Of a stretch of 64,000 nt of DNA, positions 36,604 through 47,505 are shown one piece after another (position 1 is the first letter of the stretch; the number at the start of each line of letters is the position of its first letter). The notes beneath the pieces were generated by a model that searched no databases, had not been told where the DNA came from, and saw only the letters and a list, made by a program, of their open reading frames with translations. Source of the DNA: Epiperipatus broadwayi (Eukaryota > Onychophora > Udeonychophora > Euonychophora > Peripatidae); contig JAQFVV010006255.1 in assembly GCA_028023455.1 (NCBI GenBank), positions 248,001 through 312,000 on the forward strand. Direction: 5' to 3'. The translations under genes were made by a program, and so were the position numbers.

Positions 36604-38515
36604 TCAGCAAAAAATAAGAACATAAATCTATTGAAACAAGCAACAATAAGAGTTTCATTTATAATGCATCATTCTAACCATTTGTTGTAATCAAAGATAT
36701 AGAGTGATGGACTCAAAAACTAAAAGTTTTTGCTCTAAGATGAAGTGAACTTATTCACTTTGGTACTTAAATATTGCATAACACCATACAATCATTTTTA
36801 TGGACATTCAAACTTTAGTTAAATAAGTCAATCAAACTCTAACTAGTTAATAAAAAGAATTATCTGTGTTATATATAAAATATTTGCAGTTTTAAATTTA
36901 TCATATAAATTAATGAATAGAAATAAAAAAATCTAGTGAATAGAACCCATGAAAAAGAAATCTCATATCTTGTGTCACTGAAAAATATATCAATTATTCC
37001 ATGCTAGGGTTTATAAAAAAAATATTATCATCCAATAAAATAATAATCCTAATATATTTTTATTTTTACAATAAGAATAAAAAGATTGAAAAAAATTTTG
37101 GAGATCAATTCTCTAAATTTTTAACTTACTAATGATTGAAACTATTAAATGTTAAAAAAACGCAAAAGATCAATTTTTGAATCTTTAAACCAAATTAGAG
37201 TAAAAGCCTTTTTAATAGACTTCCATATAGAAATGGTAAATTAAAATCATTCATCACTATATTAATCAATTGCTAGATAGTGAAGTTTAAAAAAAAATCT
37301 AGCTGGGTTTTATTCTCAGGATAATAATACTTAGATATCCATTTACTGATCACTGTTGGATGATTTCTGGATTAACTATGGATGTAAGGAAAATGCTAAA
37401 TTTGATTGCAACAAAAGAAAAGAAAATATGTTTTATTCAACCAGCCATGTCCAAATCCCATTGAGACTATTAGAAAGTCACTTGAACAATTTTCATTTTC
37501 AACTGTTTTATAATATAGTGTAAAGACACATCAAATCTTCGGTCACCGACTGATAAACAAGCCATAATTTAAATCCAATTATTATCAAAATATCTAGAAT
37601 GATATTCTTCAAAATACAAAAAAAAAAGAAGATTGTTACTAATTTATTTTTGTACTTTTATTTTTATTTGACAATTGTATTTATCAAATATTTTATTTTA
37701 AGAATAAAATAAAATCTATTTATACACAAAAATATTGTTTCAAATTGATTTGCTTGAAGATACATATATTTCTCTAAATATAGACAACTAAGTTACTAAT
37801 AAAATTTATTAAGAAATGTTATTAAAAATTAATTTTAGGCTTCTGGATCTAATTCAATAAAGATTTTTGAAAAGATTGTGAAATGAAATAATAATTTTAT
37901 CTTAAAATATTTCATTTTTTATACGTCTTAAATTCCTATAAGTTTGTTTAGTATACATATAATTAAAAAAAATCTTGAATGAATAGAAAACATTCATATT
38001 AATATATCTGCAAAATTACAGATGTGTGTATATAAATAGAAACTGCGTAATGCTAACTGAAACCTATATAAAATATGTATATAAATATATGTGTGCAGAT
38101 ATTTTAAGCAATAATGTAAAAGCATTGCAGATATGTTTCTGTTTGGGGAAAACTCATTAAAAATTGTTAAATAATAGTTAACCTTTAATATGTCTGTTTA
38201 ATAGACTTGTGTGTATGTGCTTGCAAGACTGCATCACATCCAAGTTGAAAATTGTAGAGAAAACAATTACAGTTTAATAATCACTTGAAATAATTTTGAA
38301 AAAGAAAGCAAAGATGTTCTTTTTTATAATTCTTTTTGTTATAATGATAATAAATGTTATGTTTATTTATTTGTAATAGTATTGGATATTGATTATTTAT
38401 AGAATGGATCGTTTTATTTTCAATAGTTTAACGTTAAACAGTAGATTGAAAAAAGGCAAACTTGAAAATAGATATATTTTATTAGAAAAATAAAATATTT
38501 GATATTTGGGAAAGA
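36604..38515. other. AT-rich spacer
   Basis: Nothing recognised. Confidence 0.5.
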
Positions 38516-38520
38516 CAATA

Positions 38521-38973
38521 ATCAATGTATTAACAAACTCCACTACTCCTCTCTCTTTTCATTTCTCATATAAATAAAGATACAATAAAAGACAAATGAC
38601 CGCCAAGATGCATTTATGCTGAACCAGCGCCCATCAGTTGGCCAGGTCACCATCTACCATATATATCGTTATTACACGAAGTGTATTTATGTATGGCGAT
38701 TTTTCACATTTTCTTTTTCAACCGCCAAACTTACTCCACTCACAATCTCGTTTTCATTCATTTTTGATAAACTTAACTGCATTTATCATTAATCATCCAT
38801 TAAACTAGAGTTTTTCTCTAGCACAGATATATACTTTAATGCAAGTTAAAGATTAATATATATGATTTTCTATATTCACACACACTGAACTTTTTCACCT
38901 TTCTTTTTCGTATATGTATTATCGTTATCGATGTATTAACAAACTCTACTTCTCTCTCTTTTCATTTCTCATA
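38521..38973. repeat. Direct repeats about 50 bp flanking about 355 bp
   Basis: ATCAATGTATTAACAAACTC... (38521-38570) recurs as ATCGATGTATTAACAAACTC... (38927-38973), both ending TTTTCATTTCTCAT. The segment between is less AT-rich (GAACCAGCGCCCATCAGTTG, GTATGGCGATTTTTC). It could be an element with short direct terminal repeats or a tandem duplication. Family unknown. Confidence 0.65.
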
Positions 38974-39011
38974 ATTAAGACTGAAAATAAATGTAGTACT
39001 TTCACAAATGT

Positions 39012-39256
39012 TATTTGAAATTAAACTGAGAGAGTGCAAATCTCTCAAGTGCTCAAATCTCAGTGAGTTGAGTGTGAAGATATTTAAGATTCACGCTTTC
39101 AGATCTAAGTACTTTGGACTGGCTTGGATATATACAAAGACAAGTAAAGAAGAAAATGGAACCACTCTTTTCTTGTTAAATTCTCTGTCCCAGTATTTGT
39201 GATCAGATTGGCTAAGCGCTTGAGAGATTTGCACTCTCTCAGTTTAATTTCAAATA
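39012..39256. mobile_element. MITE with perfect 38-bp terminal inverted repeats
   Basis: The left end 39012-39049 (TATTTGAAATTAAACTGAGA...) is the exact complement of 39219-39256. Taking TA as the target duplication, the element is 39014-39254, as for Tc1/mariner-type MITEs. No transposase. The 64-residue frame at 39008-39202 lies mostly inside it and is not a gene. Confidence 0.93.
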
Positions 39257-39845
39257 CCGTCTGTGCTTTGTAAAATAAATATTATTTACAAATGTTATTG
39301 TAAAAGTTAACTGTGACTAGTTTCCAAAAACCATGGTTTGAAACCTAAGAAAGTTTCCAAAGTACCTATTTCATTCATAATATATAAGAGTATTGTTTCA
39401 GCATTTGAAATATAAATATATATTGAATATAAAATTTTAAGTAATTGTGAAATTTGTTATGTCAATTTCAAATATATCCATAAGGATTTCAAATATCTCT
39501 CTAAGCTTCATCTTACTTGTCTACCACCTTCATGTAATGGGGATAAAAAATAAAGGATTATATTATATCTAGAAAATTTTTTGTTTTACCACTAACGTCA
39601 AAAAGATAGAAAAATGAAAGTCAACTTTATTAGTTCAAGTAGTACAGAAAAAAAAAGAGATTTTTTTTTAGCATTTAGTAATTATTTTCTGATTTAAATT
39701 TACTTAGTCGTATGAAATGTATTCAGGTGCCTATAAGTAATAATTCTGATTATATGATTCTTTTTATTTATTACAAAAATATTATAGTTAACAACACCCA
39801 CATAATTCTGTTATATACCAAGATATGAATAATATTAATTTTTTC
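39257..39845. other. AT-rich spacer
   Basis: Nothing recognised. Confidence 0.5.
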
Positions 39846-39847
39846 CT

Positions 39848-40016
39848 TCATTTGTCTTTGTAATTGCATATATTTATTTATTTGCATAATGAAGTGATTT
39901 CTTTTTACTTTATGACATAAGGTTGAGTGCACTTTCAGTGAAGCTAACTATGATTTTGGGAGCTTCACTAAAAGTGCACTAAGCTTTGCAAAAGAACAAA
40001 TTGTATGCAAATTTGA
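39848..40016. mobile_element. Compact foldback of the 28.7/29.7-kb family
   Basis: TTTGTCTTTGTAATTGCATA, AATGAAGTGATTTCTTTTTA and GAGTGCACTTTCAGTGAAGC are followed closely by the inverted GCTTCACTAAAAGTGCACTA and TTGTATGCAAATTTG. Both arms are adjacent with a loop of about 16 bases. Confidence 0.85.
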
Positions 40017-40019
40017 ATT

Positions 40020-41090
40020 AAGATATAATAAATTAATATATAAACTTTACAAATATCTAATAATACAAAATTATTCATATATAAGTTAAATTAGATTTAG
40101 ATTATGGTTAACATGTTTTAAATTTTATCTCATTGCTACTCTGAGAAAATAATATTATTGAACTAAGAAATATATATATTTATTTATAAAGTATTAAGTA
40201 TATAATCACATAAATATGCTGATCTTTTATATGAAGTTGAATCATTTAAGATAATACTAAAAAAAGTTAATATTAAATCTGTGTGCTTATTATTACTGTT
40301 GACTGATTTGAGTTGTTGATGAAATATAAATTCAGAGAGCATTTATAAACATTAAAAAGAGTGTTAAAAATCACATTCATTTGAAAAGAACATTTTAAAG
40401 CACTACATAAAATGTTATATTAATCTACTATAAATTGCATTGATATAGTGACATTTGAAATTGATGTTATTCAAGAGGAGCTAAGATTTATTATATAATA
40501 TGCCCAAAGTTATTCAGTTATATGTTAATATGTATGGTTAAGCAATCAAGTTTTTCTACAGTTTTACACATTTAGAGATATAATCTTAGCATAGTTGCTA
40601 ACTATGATCTTCTGTTAGATAATCTGTTCACAATATTTAAAATATATGTTGCTAAATAGAGAGAGAAATGTGTGTGTATGTGTGGATGATAAAAATTATG
40701 AAGAATATTATTTGCATACATAATTTCTTGTCTTTGTTAAACAAACACTTCTATGTTATACTGGTGAAAACATAACAAACAGTATGAATTAACCATAACA
40801 GTAAAGTTCAATATATTGTTCAAAGTTGTTTTTTTTTTAATAATTAAAAATAAGCATTTAATAAAAGTATTTAATTTGTATAAAAAATATTGAATTATAA
40901 TCAAGAAATCTGGAAAATGATTTTTTAAAAAAGTAAAAAATAAGAACAATTAAACTTAATTATTTTGTGGTCATTATCATGGTTATAATAAATTGATTCA
41001 GGCTTTAGCACTATTTCCTGATTGCGTTGCTTTAGGAGTAAGATACTAATGAGAGATGGAAGGCTTGAGCATCTAAATTATGTAATTATC
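40020..41090. other. AT-rich spacer
   Basis: Nothing recognised; the minus-strand frame at 40737-40949 is low complexity. Confidence 0.5.
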
Positions 41091-41485
41091 AGAACGCTAT
41101 AATACAGGGATGAGCAATTGTTTTGGCTTGGGGACCACAGATGTTGGCAGAGGGTCACATCAGAGGCCACTTTGTGGAATTGAAGGTTAGCGGAGGGATA
41201 CACCTTTTTTTCATGACACAATAAACACGCTGCTTTATTCCCTGTATTACCAAAGAAATATTTGTTTGTCCATTCTTCATTAAACACATGACAATCATCA
41301 CCAATTTTACATTTTTTCAGAGGGTTCATGGTTTCACTAAAGTTGGAAATGTATATATTTGCTACTGCAAAGACAAAATTGAAATTAACCAGATCAACTG
41401 GAAAAGCACTGCACGTCGTATCTACACTGTGCATGTGTATTGACCATCCTAGTGGAAAATATGAGATGAATCTTCGGTAGTGCAT
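41078..41485 (-). pseudogene. hAT transposase N-terminal remnant with BED-like finger
   Basis: Within the 135-residue frame, residues about 58-97 read KKCKIGDDCHVFNEEWTNKY, FFGNTGNKAACLLCHEKKV. This matches the start of ZBED/FAM200/GTF2IRD2-type hAT transposases, in which F-N-E-E-W-T-x-K-Y-F-F leads into a C-L-x-C zinc knuckle. The residues before it (MHYRRFISYFPLGWS...) do not belong to that family pattern, so the true start is probably nearer the KKCK segment. The frame then runs through the 3' inverted-repeat region and has no catalytic RNase-H fold. It cannot encode an active enzyme. Confidence 0.75.
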
Positions 41486-41595
41486 GGGAAGGAAATCTCA
41501 GTTCAAGGTGGATTTTTCTGATTGTCTTAGTGGGCCTCATAAAAACTCTTAGTGGGCCACATGTGGCCCTCGGGCAGCTATTTGCTCACCTTATA
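41105..41595 (-). mobile_element. hAT-superfamily non-autonomous element
   Basis: The ends CAGGGATGAGCAA (41105) and TTTGCTCACC (41581-41590) are hAT-type inverted termini. The subterminal GGGCCACATGTGGCCCTCGG (41553) is characteristic of this superfamily. Possible imperfect 8-bp target duplication: CTATAATA (41097) and GTATAATT (41596), six of eight matching. The interior keeps the 5' end of a transposase gene on the minus strand. At about 490 bp it is an internally deleted copy. Confidence 0.85.
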
Positions 41596-41603
41596 GTATA
41601 ATT

Positions 41604-42230
41604 AAAATGAAAATAGAAATAAAAATTGTTTTATGAATTATGTGTACAATATTGAAAATAAATTTAAGTATATCTAATCATGCTTTAAAAAGCTAGAACT
41701 AAAACATATTAACATACTTTCTCTTGAAAAAATTATCTCATTGAAAGTATGGCTACTTTAATTTTCTTACTAATATTTCTTCATCAATTAATTATATTTC
41801 CAGAAATTATATAGTTAAAATTTTCATTCATCAATTTATTTTAAATATACTTTTAAAAATAAAAATATATTATCTCCTTTGATAAATTTTATTTACATGC
41901 TCTGTTTAGTTTAAGATAGTGACACCAGAGATAATTCAAAAATTAAATAAATTTTGCAGCAAAGTAACAAACAATAGAAACGCAGAAGGCAGGAAAGTTC
42001 AAAATTTAGCAATATTATGTGAAAACTTATTTTTTGATCACTTCTCATAAAATAATACATTCAGAGTTAAAAAATTTATGGATCAATTGTTGGGAAGTAA
42101 AGTAAGAACAAGATTCAGAATAACTGAATGAAATTTTTGTGCTGTCTGATACTTATATGCTTGAATATCCCATAATATCTTTAAGTATTCATGTGATTAT
42201 TTTTTGATAAATAATAACGAAACATATTTT
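41604..42230. other. AT-rich spacer
   Basis: Nothing recognised. Confidence 0.5.
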
Positions 42231-42235
42231 TAAAA

Positions 42236-42502
42236 CAGGCAAAACTCATTATACATATTGCCACACACAGCAAGCCAGAGTAATCAATGGATGCCAGAAG
42301 GCTTGTGCATAAAATCCCATCTAGTGCCTACTTATCCAATATCCCCAGACTAGTTTCTGGCTTGTGGCCTTCATCAGTGAGAACTAGTCTGGAGATATTG
42401 GATGAGTAGGCACTAGATGGGGATTTTATGCACAAGCCTTCTGGCATCCATTGATTACTCTAGCTTGCTGTGTGTGGCAATATGTATAGTGAGTTTTGCC
42501 TG
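42236..42502. mobile_element. Intact foldback element (267 bp) with ribozyme-like loop
   Basis: The ends CAGGCAAAACTC (42236) and GAGTTTTGCCTG (42502) are inverted, and the arms of about 120 bp stay nearly complementary throughout (AATCAATGGATGCCAGAAGG, TAGTGCCTACTTATCCAATA). The loop on the minus strand has ACTGATGA (42378-42371), a GGC-CACAA-GCC hairpin and GAAAC (42357-42353), resembling a hammerhead core. The flanking arms pair with each other, which does not fit a standard three-stem hammerhead. Confidence 0.93.
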
Positions 42503-43895
42503 TTGGCTTAAAAATATATTTTTGTTTAAACATGCTTTAATTTTCAGTGCTAACATTCTTGATGAAATTAATAATTAGATTTTATTCTTGAAATCAGTTG
42601 GTATATTCTTCTATAGAATTGTAATTAATTTTAATTTTTTGCACAAATATTTTGTTGGTTTTTGGCTTCCGTTTAAGAAATATTTGTGATATTTTTGTCT
42701 ATAGTTATTACTCAATGTTCAATATTTATATATATATATATTTTATTATTCAATTTTCAAATAACTAAATTTGTTATTTTGCTATTCAGAATTTCACGTT
42801 TTGAGCACCTGCTGATATTCCTTTTCCACTATATTGATAAACAGCCTGTTAATTAAGAATAGTAAACATATAATGTCTATTAACTGATTTTATTTTTTAT
42901 CAAACTGATTAATTATTGCAACTTTGCTTTATTTGATGATAAATATATAGACTTTTAAAAATGTGATCTGCAGATTAATCTATAGCTGTAAAGAATGTAA
43001 ATGTTTTTGCATCGTAGTGTTCTAGTAATTTTGTGTTAATGCAGTTAATCATTCCACTATATTTACACTTATGTAAAAGTGCATTTACATTGATAAGTTT
43101 TTATTCAGGATAAACCATCACATAACCTTATATATAAAAATATTTGTTTATTAAATAAGAGAACAACTTTTATTTAAAAATTGTATAAGAATTTAGTAGT
43201 CGTCTTAATATTATTAATATATTGTAAAATTAATTTGTTAATGTAGTTTAGATTTTTTGGCAAATTGGTCCTCCAATTAAGTGGAGATTTTTTACTACTC
43301 TAATTAGGTATAATAAAAAGTAGGTTGCTAAAAAAATTGATTTTTCCCAATTTTTTTTGGCATAAAATCTTATGTAAGAGTTATTTGGATTAAAGAAGAT
43401 TTGAAAAAAAAAAGAATATGAATCAATATTTTGAAAATGGTCAGATGAAACAACTGTATAATTCATAATGGTTTAAAAATTTATTCCATTACTTACTATT
43501 CTCTGTAACATATAAGAATAAGATAAGAAGGTCTCCTAAGTAAATTAGGATAATAATATAATCATACCAAAAATTTTTGTAAAAAATTCCAATTATAATT
43601 TAAATTGGAATTACATAAATAATAATAAAATTCCTATGGAAATAGAATGATTTATTTAAAAAAATATTAATCCAATGAATAATGTTAATCAGTATAGAAT
43701 TATCATAAATAATTAAATTCTAAATTTAAGATTTATATAGAAGATTTAGTTTCTATTAAATCTACTTTGTTTTGACTTTCTTTGATTTATAATAAGAATT
43801 AATGGTGATATGTTCATATTAAAAATAATTTTCAAATTAACAATGATTTATTTTTACTAACAAATTATATTTTTAATAGTTTTTATAATCTTTAT
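42503..43895. other. AT-rich spacer
   Basis: Nothing recognised; the 72-residue minus frame at 43248-43466 is low complexity. Confidence 0.5.
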
Positions 43896-43910
43896 ATGTA
43901 AATATAAATT

Positions 43911-44419
43911 CATCATCATCAGCCATTATCAGTCCACTGTAGGATGAAGGTCTCTCCAAGTTTAATACATTTTTTCCAATCTTTAACTTTTCTTCTCTAC
44001 ATCACACCTGCACACTTTATTTTCTCCAATCCATCTCATATGTTGTCTCTTTCTGGGTCTTTTACAATCTCTTGGAATCCAGTTTAAGATTTCAATTGTC
44101 CATCTATTATCATATCTTCTAGCAATATGTTCAGAAACTCCACTTCATTCTTTTAATTTTTTCAATGAGGTCAGTAACACCTGTGTTCTCTTACCCATAT
44201 ATTGCATTTTCGATCTCTTCTTGTTACTCCCAACATGCACCTCTCCATACTTCTTTGAGTAGTCTGAAGTCTCTGTATTGCCCTTCTATTATGTCCAAAT
44301 CTCAGATCCATAAGTAAGAACTGGTAAAACACATTTATTAAAAACCTTCTTTTCAAACACATAGGCATATTTCCTTTTAGTATCAAGTTATTTCTACCAA
44401 AAACACTCCAACCAAGTTT
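43911..44419 (-). mobile_element. RTE-clade LINE, 5'-truncated, with target duplication
   Basis: It starts (in plus coordinates) with CATCATCATC, the complement of a GAT-repeat 3' tail, then the typical RTE end AGCCATTATCAGTCCACTGT. Minus-strand frames give CLKRRFLINVFYQFLLMDLR, AIQRLQTTQRSMERCMLGVT, RRDRKCNIWVRE, then a HIARRYDNRWTIEILNWIPR-like segment. AAATATAAATT occurs at 43900-43910 and 44420-44430, an 11-bp target duplication that fixes both ends. The 71-residue frame at 44171-44386 is part of it. Confidence 0.92.
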
Positions 44420-44430
44420 AAATATAAATT

Positions 44431-45290
44431 AATTTTTAAAATATATTTAAATTTACATGTTCTTTCTCTTCCTCTCAAAAACTTTTTCCTATATTTTTTT
44501 TCTCTATTTTTTAATATAAATTGCATTTATATTACTGCTAACCCAATAAAATTTTTAATTTTTTTAAAAATAATCTATAGTAGCATTATAGGAACTATTT
44601 AGCATTAATTTACTTGCTTTAAAATTTTTATTTATTTATTTTTGCAACAACTTCCAAATAAACTTAGAGAATTTACCTTAACATTTCTCATAAAACCATT
44701 GTTGTAAATAAAGCCAGAATAAAAGTGAATCAAAAAGCAAAAACAGATAATACATAAACATATTTTAAAGTTTCTTGACTATGATTGGTTAATTCCCTGA
44801 TAAAATAACTAATAAAAAGACTTTAATTTACATATATGCTTTCATTATTATATGAGACATAACAGAAATTCAGCATACCAAAACTTTGACAAGTATGAAT
44901 AACAATTTTCCAAAATATTGCATTCTTCTGTGTAGAAATTTTTCATGTCTGCAAATCTGAATCTTTTTAAAGGGTGTAAGCACCATAATTCCTTTAAAAA
45001 CTTTAAACAGAATTGATTCTTTAATATTTTAAAAATTTGTCAGCCTGAAAAGCTTTTCCCTGCTCCCCAAAATGTTGTGTATATACTATCAGAACCAATT
45101 TAGTATGCGCTCTGGAATTTTTTAAACATTTTGGGGAGTTACTAACTACTACTGAGACATTATAGTTTATCTTTAAAAGTATGCATAATATTTATAGTAA
45201 ATAAGTGAATAGAAAGATTTGTAATCTATCCAAGTGTCTACTCTCATGACCTGTACTTATATTTTTCAGTTTTTACAAATAATGTGAACA
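44431..45290. other. AT-rich spacer
   Basis: Nothing recognised. AATGTTGTGTATATACTATC and nearby words are unassigned. Confidence 0.45.
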
Positions 45291-45296
45291 ATAAAT

Positions 45297-45506
45297 AGGT
45301 ATATTGCTTATAACACTTCTTTCATATACACTTCAATGCAAATAAATTTTCTTAAAAACTTCTTTATTTTCCTTACAGGTTCGACTGTCCAGCAGTCTTC
45401 ATCAGAGCTCTAATCTTCTTCTCTGCTTTTAATTAAAAGAAGTTTTTAAAAAAATTTGTTTGCATTGAAGTGTATATGAAAGAAGTGTTATAAGCAATAT
45501 ATATAT
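45297..45506. mobile_element. Foldback element with ribozyme-like loop
   Basis: The left arm TAGGTATATTGCTTATAACA... (to about 45366) is repeated inverted at 45436-45506 (...TGTTATAAGCAATATATATA). The loop on the minus strand reads CTCTGATGA (45407-45399), GACTG-CTGGA-CAGTC as a hairpin, then GAAC (45382-45379). Confidence 0.88.
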
Positions 45507-45759
45507 GATTATATGAAGATATGCAAAGAAAGTGAAAGAGAATAAGAGAATATACTTTTGATAACAATAAATATGTGAAAATTTTAGATTTTATCTTGCA
45601 GTTATATAATATTAGCCATAAATACATGAATAGGAAGATTTACAGTTGTTTGAGTAGGACAAATGCTTTATTTTTTCAGGGCTTGTGGTGAAATAATATC
45701 AACATTAAATACTAGAGAGATTTCTGACTTCAGTGATTTGTGAACTGGGGTAGAAATAA

Positions 45760-45910
45760 AAAGTTTTGTCCAAACATTTGCCTTCATGACTCAAAAGCAG
45801 GGGGGGGATCATCCAAACACTTGCCCTCATGACCTAAAAGTGGAAAAAAATAAAAGGTTTTGTCTAAATACTTGTCCTTTGATCTGTGAGAACTTTCAAT
45901 CTCCACTTGT
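45760..45910. repeat. Three imperfect tandem repeats, about 46-50 bp
   Basis: GTTTTGTCCAAACATTTGCC (45763), ATCATCCAAACACTTGCCCT (45809) and GTTTTGTCTAAATACTTGTC (45859) begin similar blocks containing CATGACTCAAAAGCAG or CATGACCTAAAAGTGG. Confidence 0.7.
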
Positions 45911-46283
45911 TTGTTTTTCAATATACTACTGAAGAAGTTTTACAATTAAATAGTCCCCAGTGATAATATCATGACACATGGTGAGTTCACCAGCCTGTAC
46001 AGATCTCAATGCCAGAGGATTTCAATATATCAATTTCAACCATTGTTTGCATTAACTAACCTTACTTCAGGATATACACACTATTTAATGATATTATTGA
46101 AAAGCTTCCCTTGTTTTTAATTTTTTTTTGGTTTGTAGCATTACTGTAAATCACAAAAAAAAAAAAAAACGTTAATTCTTATACAGTAAAAAAATAATAA
46201 TAATAATTATACTATTTGTTAATTAGATACTTTTTTTTTATTTGGTTGTACTAATTGTTAATTAAAAAGTTTTGTTCTTTTTT

Positions 46284-47505
46284 AGTCAAAATAAGAGTCA
46301 TAGATCAATTCATAGATCACATGACCCTATCTCTTAAGCTTTTGTCAGGAACCTCTCCCCAAACCTCTGACCATGGTTTCATGCTTTGGCACTCCTCAGA
46401 GAGGTGTCAGGGTAGGTTCAGACACTAGATCTAAAAATACCAACCCAAAGCTAAGCACTTAGCTAAAAGTTATCTATTGAGTGGAAAATCTGAAAATTTC
46501 AGACATCTACATGTCTTCAAACCCAGCTATCCAACTCAAATAGCTATATGGGGCTGATAGATCTTCAGCCATACCATATATTAGTAGTCATAGCAATATA
46601 AAATTGCATAAGACTTTTGGCAGAGGCTATAAATAGTCAAAATAAGAGTCCTAGATCAATTCATAGATCACATGACCCTATCTCTTAAGCTTGTAAGTTA
46701 TAAACAGTGAGGATTGCCAATTCCTCTACAAGCTTCATGATAAATGCTTAGCCAGAGCCAGCACTTAAAATATCTCTGTCAGGAACCCCACCCCAAACCC
46801 CTGACCATGGTTTCGTGCTTTGGCACTCCTCAGAGAGGTGTCAGGGTAGGTTCAGACACTAGATCTAAAAATACCAACCCAAAGCTAAGCACTTAGCTAA
46901 AAGTTATCTATTGAGTGGAAAATCTGAAAATTTCAGACATCTACATGTCTTCAAACCCAGATATCCAACTCAAATAGCTATATGGGGCTGATAGATCTTC
47001 AGCCATACCATATATTAGTAGTCATAGCAATATAAAATTGCATAAGACTTTTGGCAGAGGCTATAAATAGTCAAAATAAGGGTCCTAGATCAATTCATAG
47101 ATCACATGACCCTATCTCTTAAGCTTGTAAGTTATAAACAGTGAGGATTGCCAATTCCTCTACAAGCTTCATGATAAATGCTTAGCCAGAGCCAGCACTT
47201 AAAATATCTCTGTCAGGAACCCCACCCCAAACCCCTGACCATGGTTTCGTGCTTTGGCACTCCTCAGAGAGGTGTCAGGGTAGGTTCAGACACTAGATCT
47301 AAAAATACCAACCCAAAGCTAAGCACTTAGCTAAAAGTTATCTATTGAGTGGAAAATCTGAAATTTTCAGACATCTACATGTCTTCAAACCCAGCTATCC
47401 AACTCAAATAGCTATATGGGGCTGATAGATCTTCAGCCATACCATATATTAGTAGTCATAGCAATATAAAATTGCATAAGACTTTTGGCAGAGACTATAA
47501 ATAGT
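46284..47505 (+). repeat. Three tandem copies of a 434-bp unit (first copy lacks 83 bp)
   Basis: AGTCAAAATAAG(A/G)GTC starts units at 46284, 46635 and 47069. Units 2 and 3 are 434 bp apart. Unit 1 is 351 bp, missing the block from GTAAGTTATAAACAG to AAAATATCTC. Copies differ by only a few bases. The right two-thirds is related to the interior of the MITE at 5677-6158. The 3' boundary is CTATAAATAGT, where sequence diverges. No coding potential. Confidence 0.95.

Noticed and set aside
40980-41052. Candidate exon after GATTCAG (ALFPDCVALGVRY)
   Set aside because: It does not match the remaining CTLD consensus, ends in a stop, and no phase or motif support was found.
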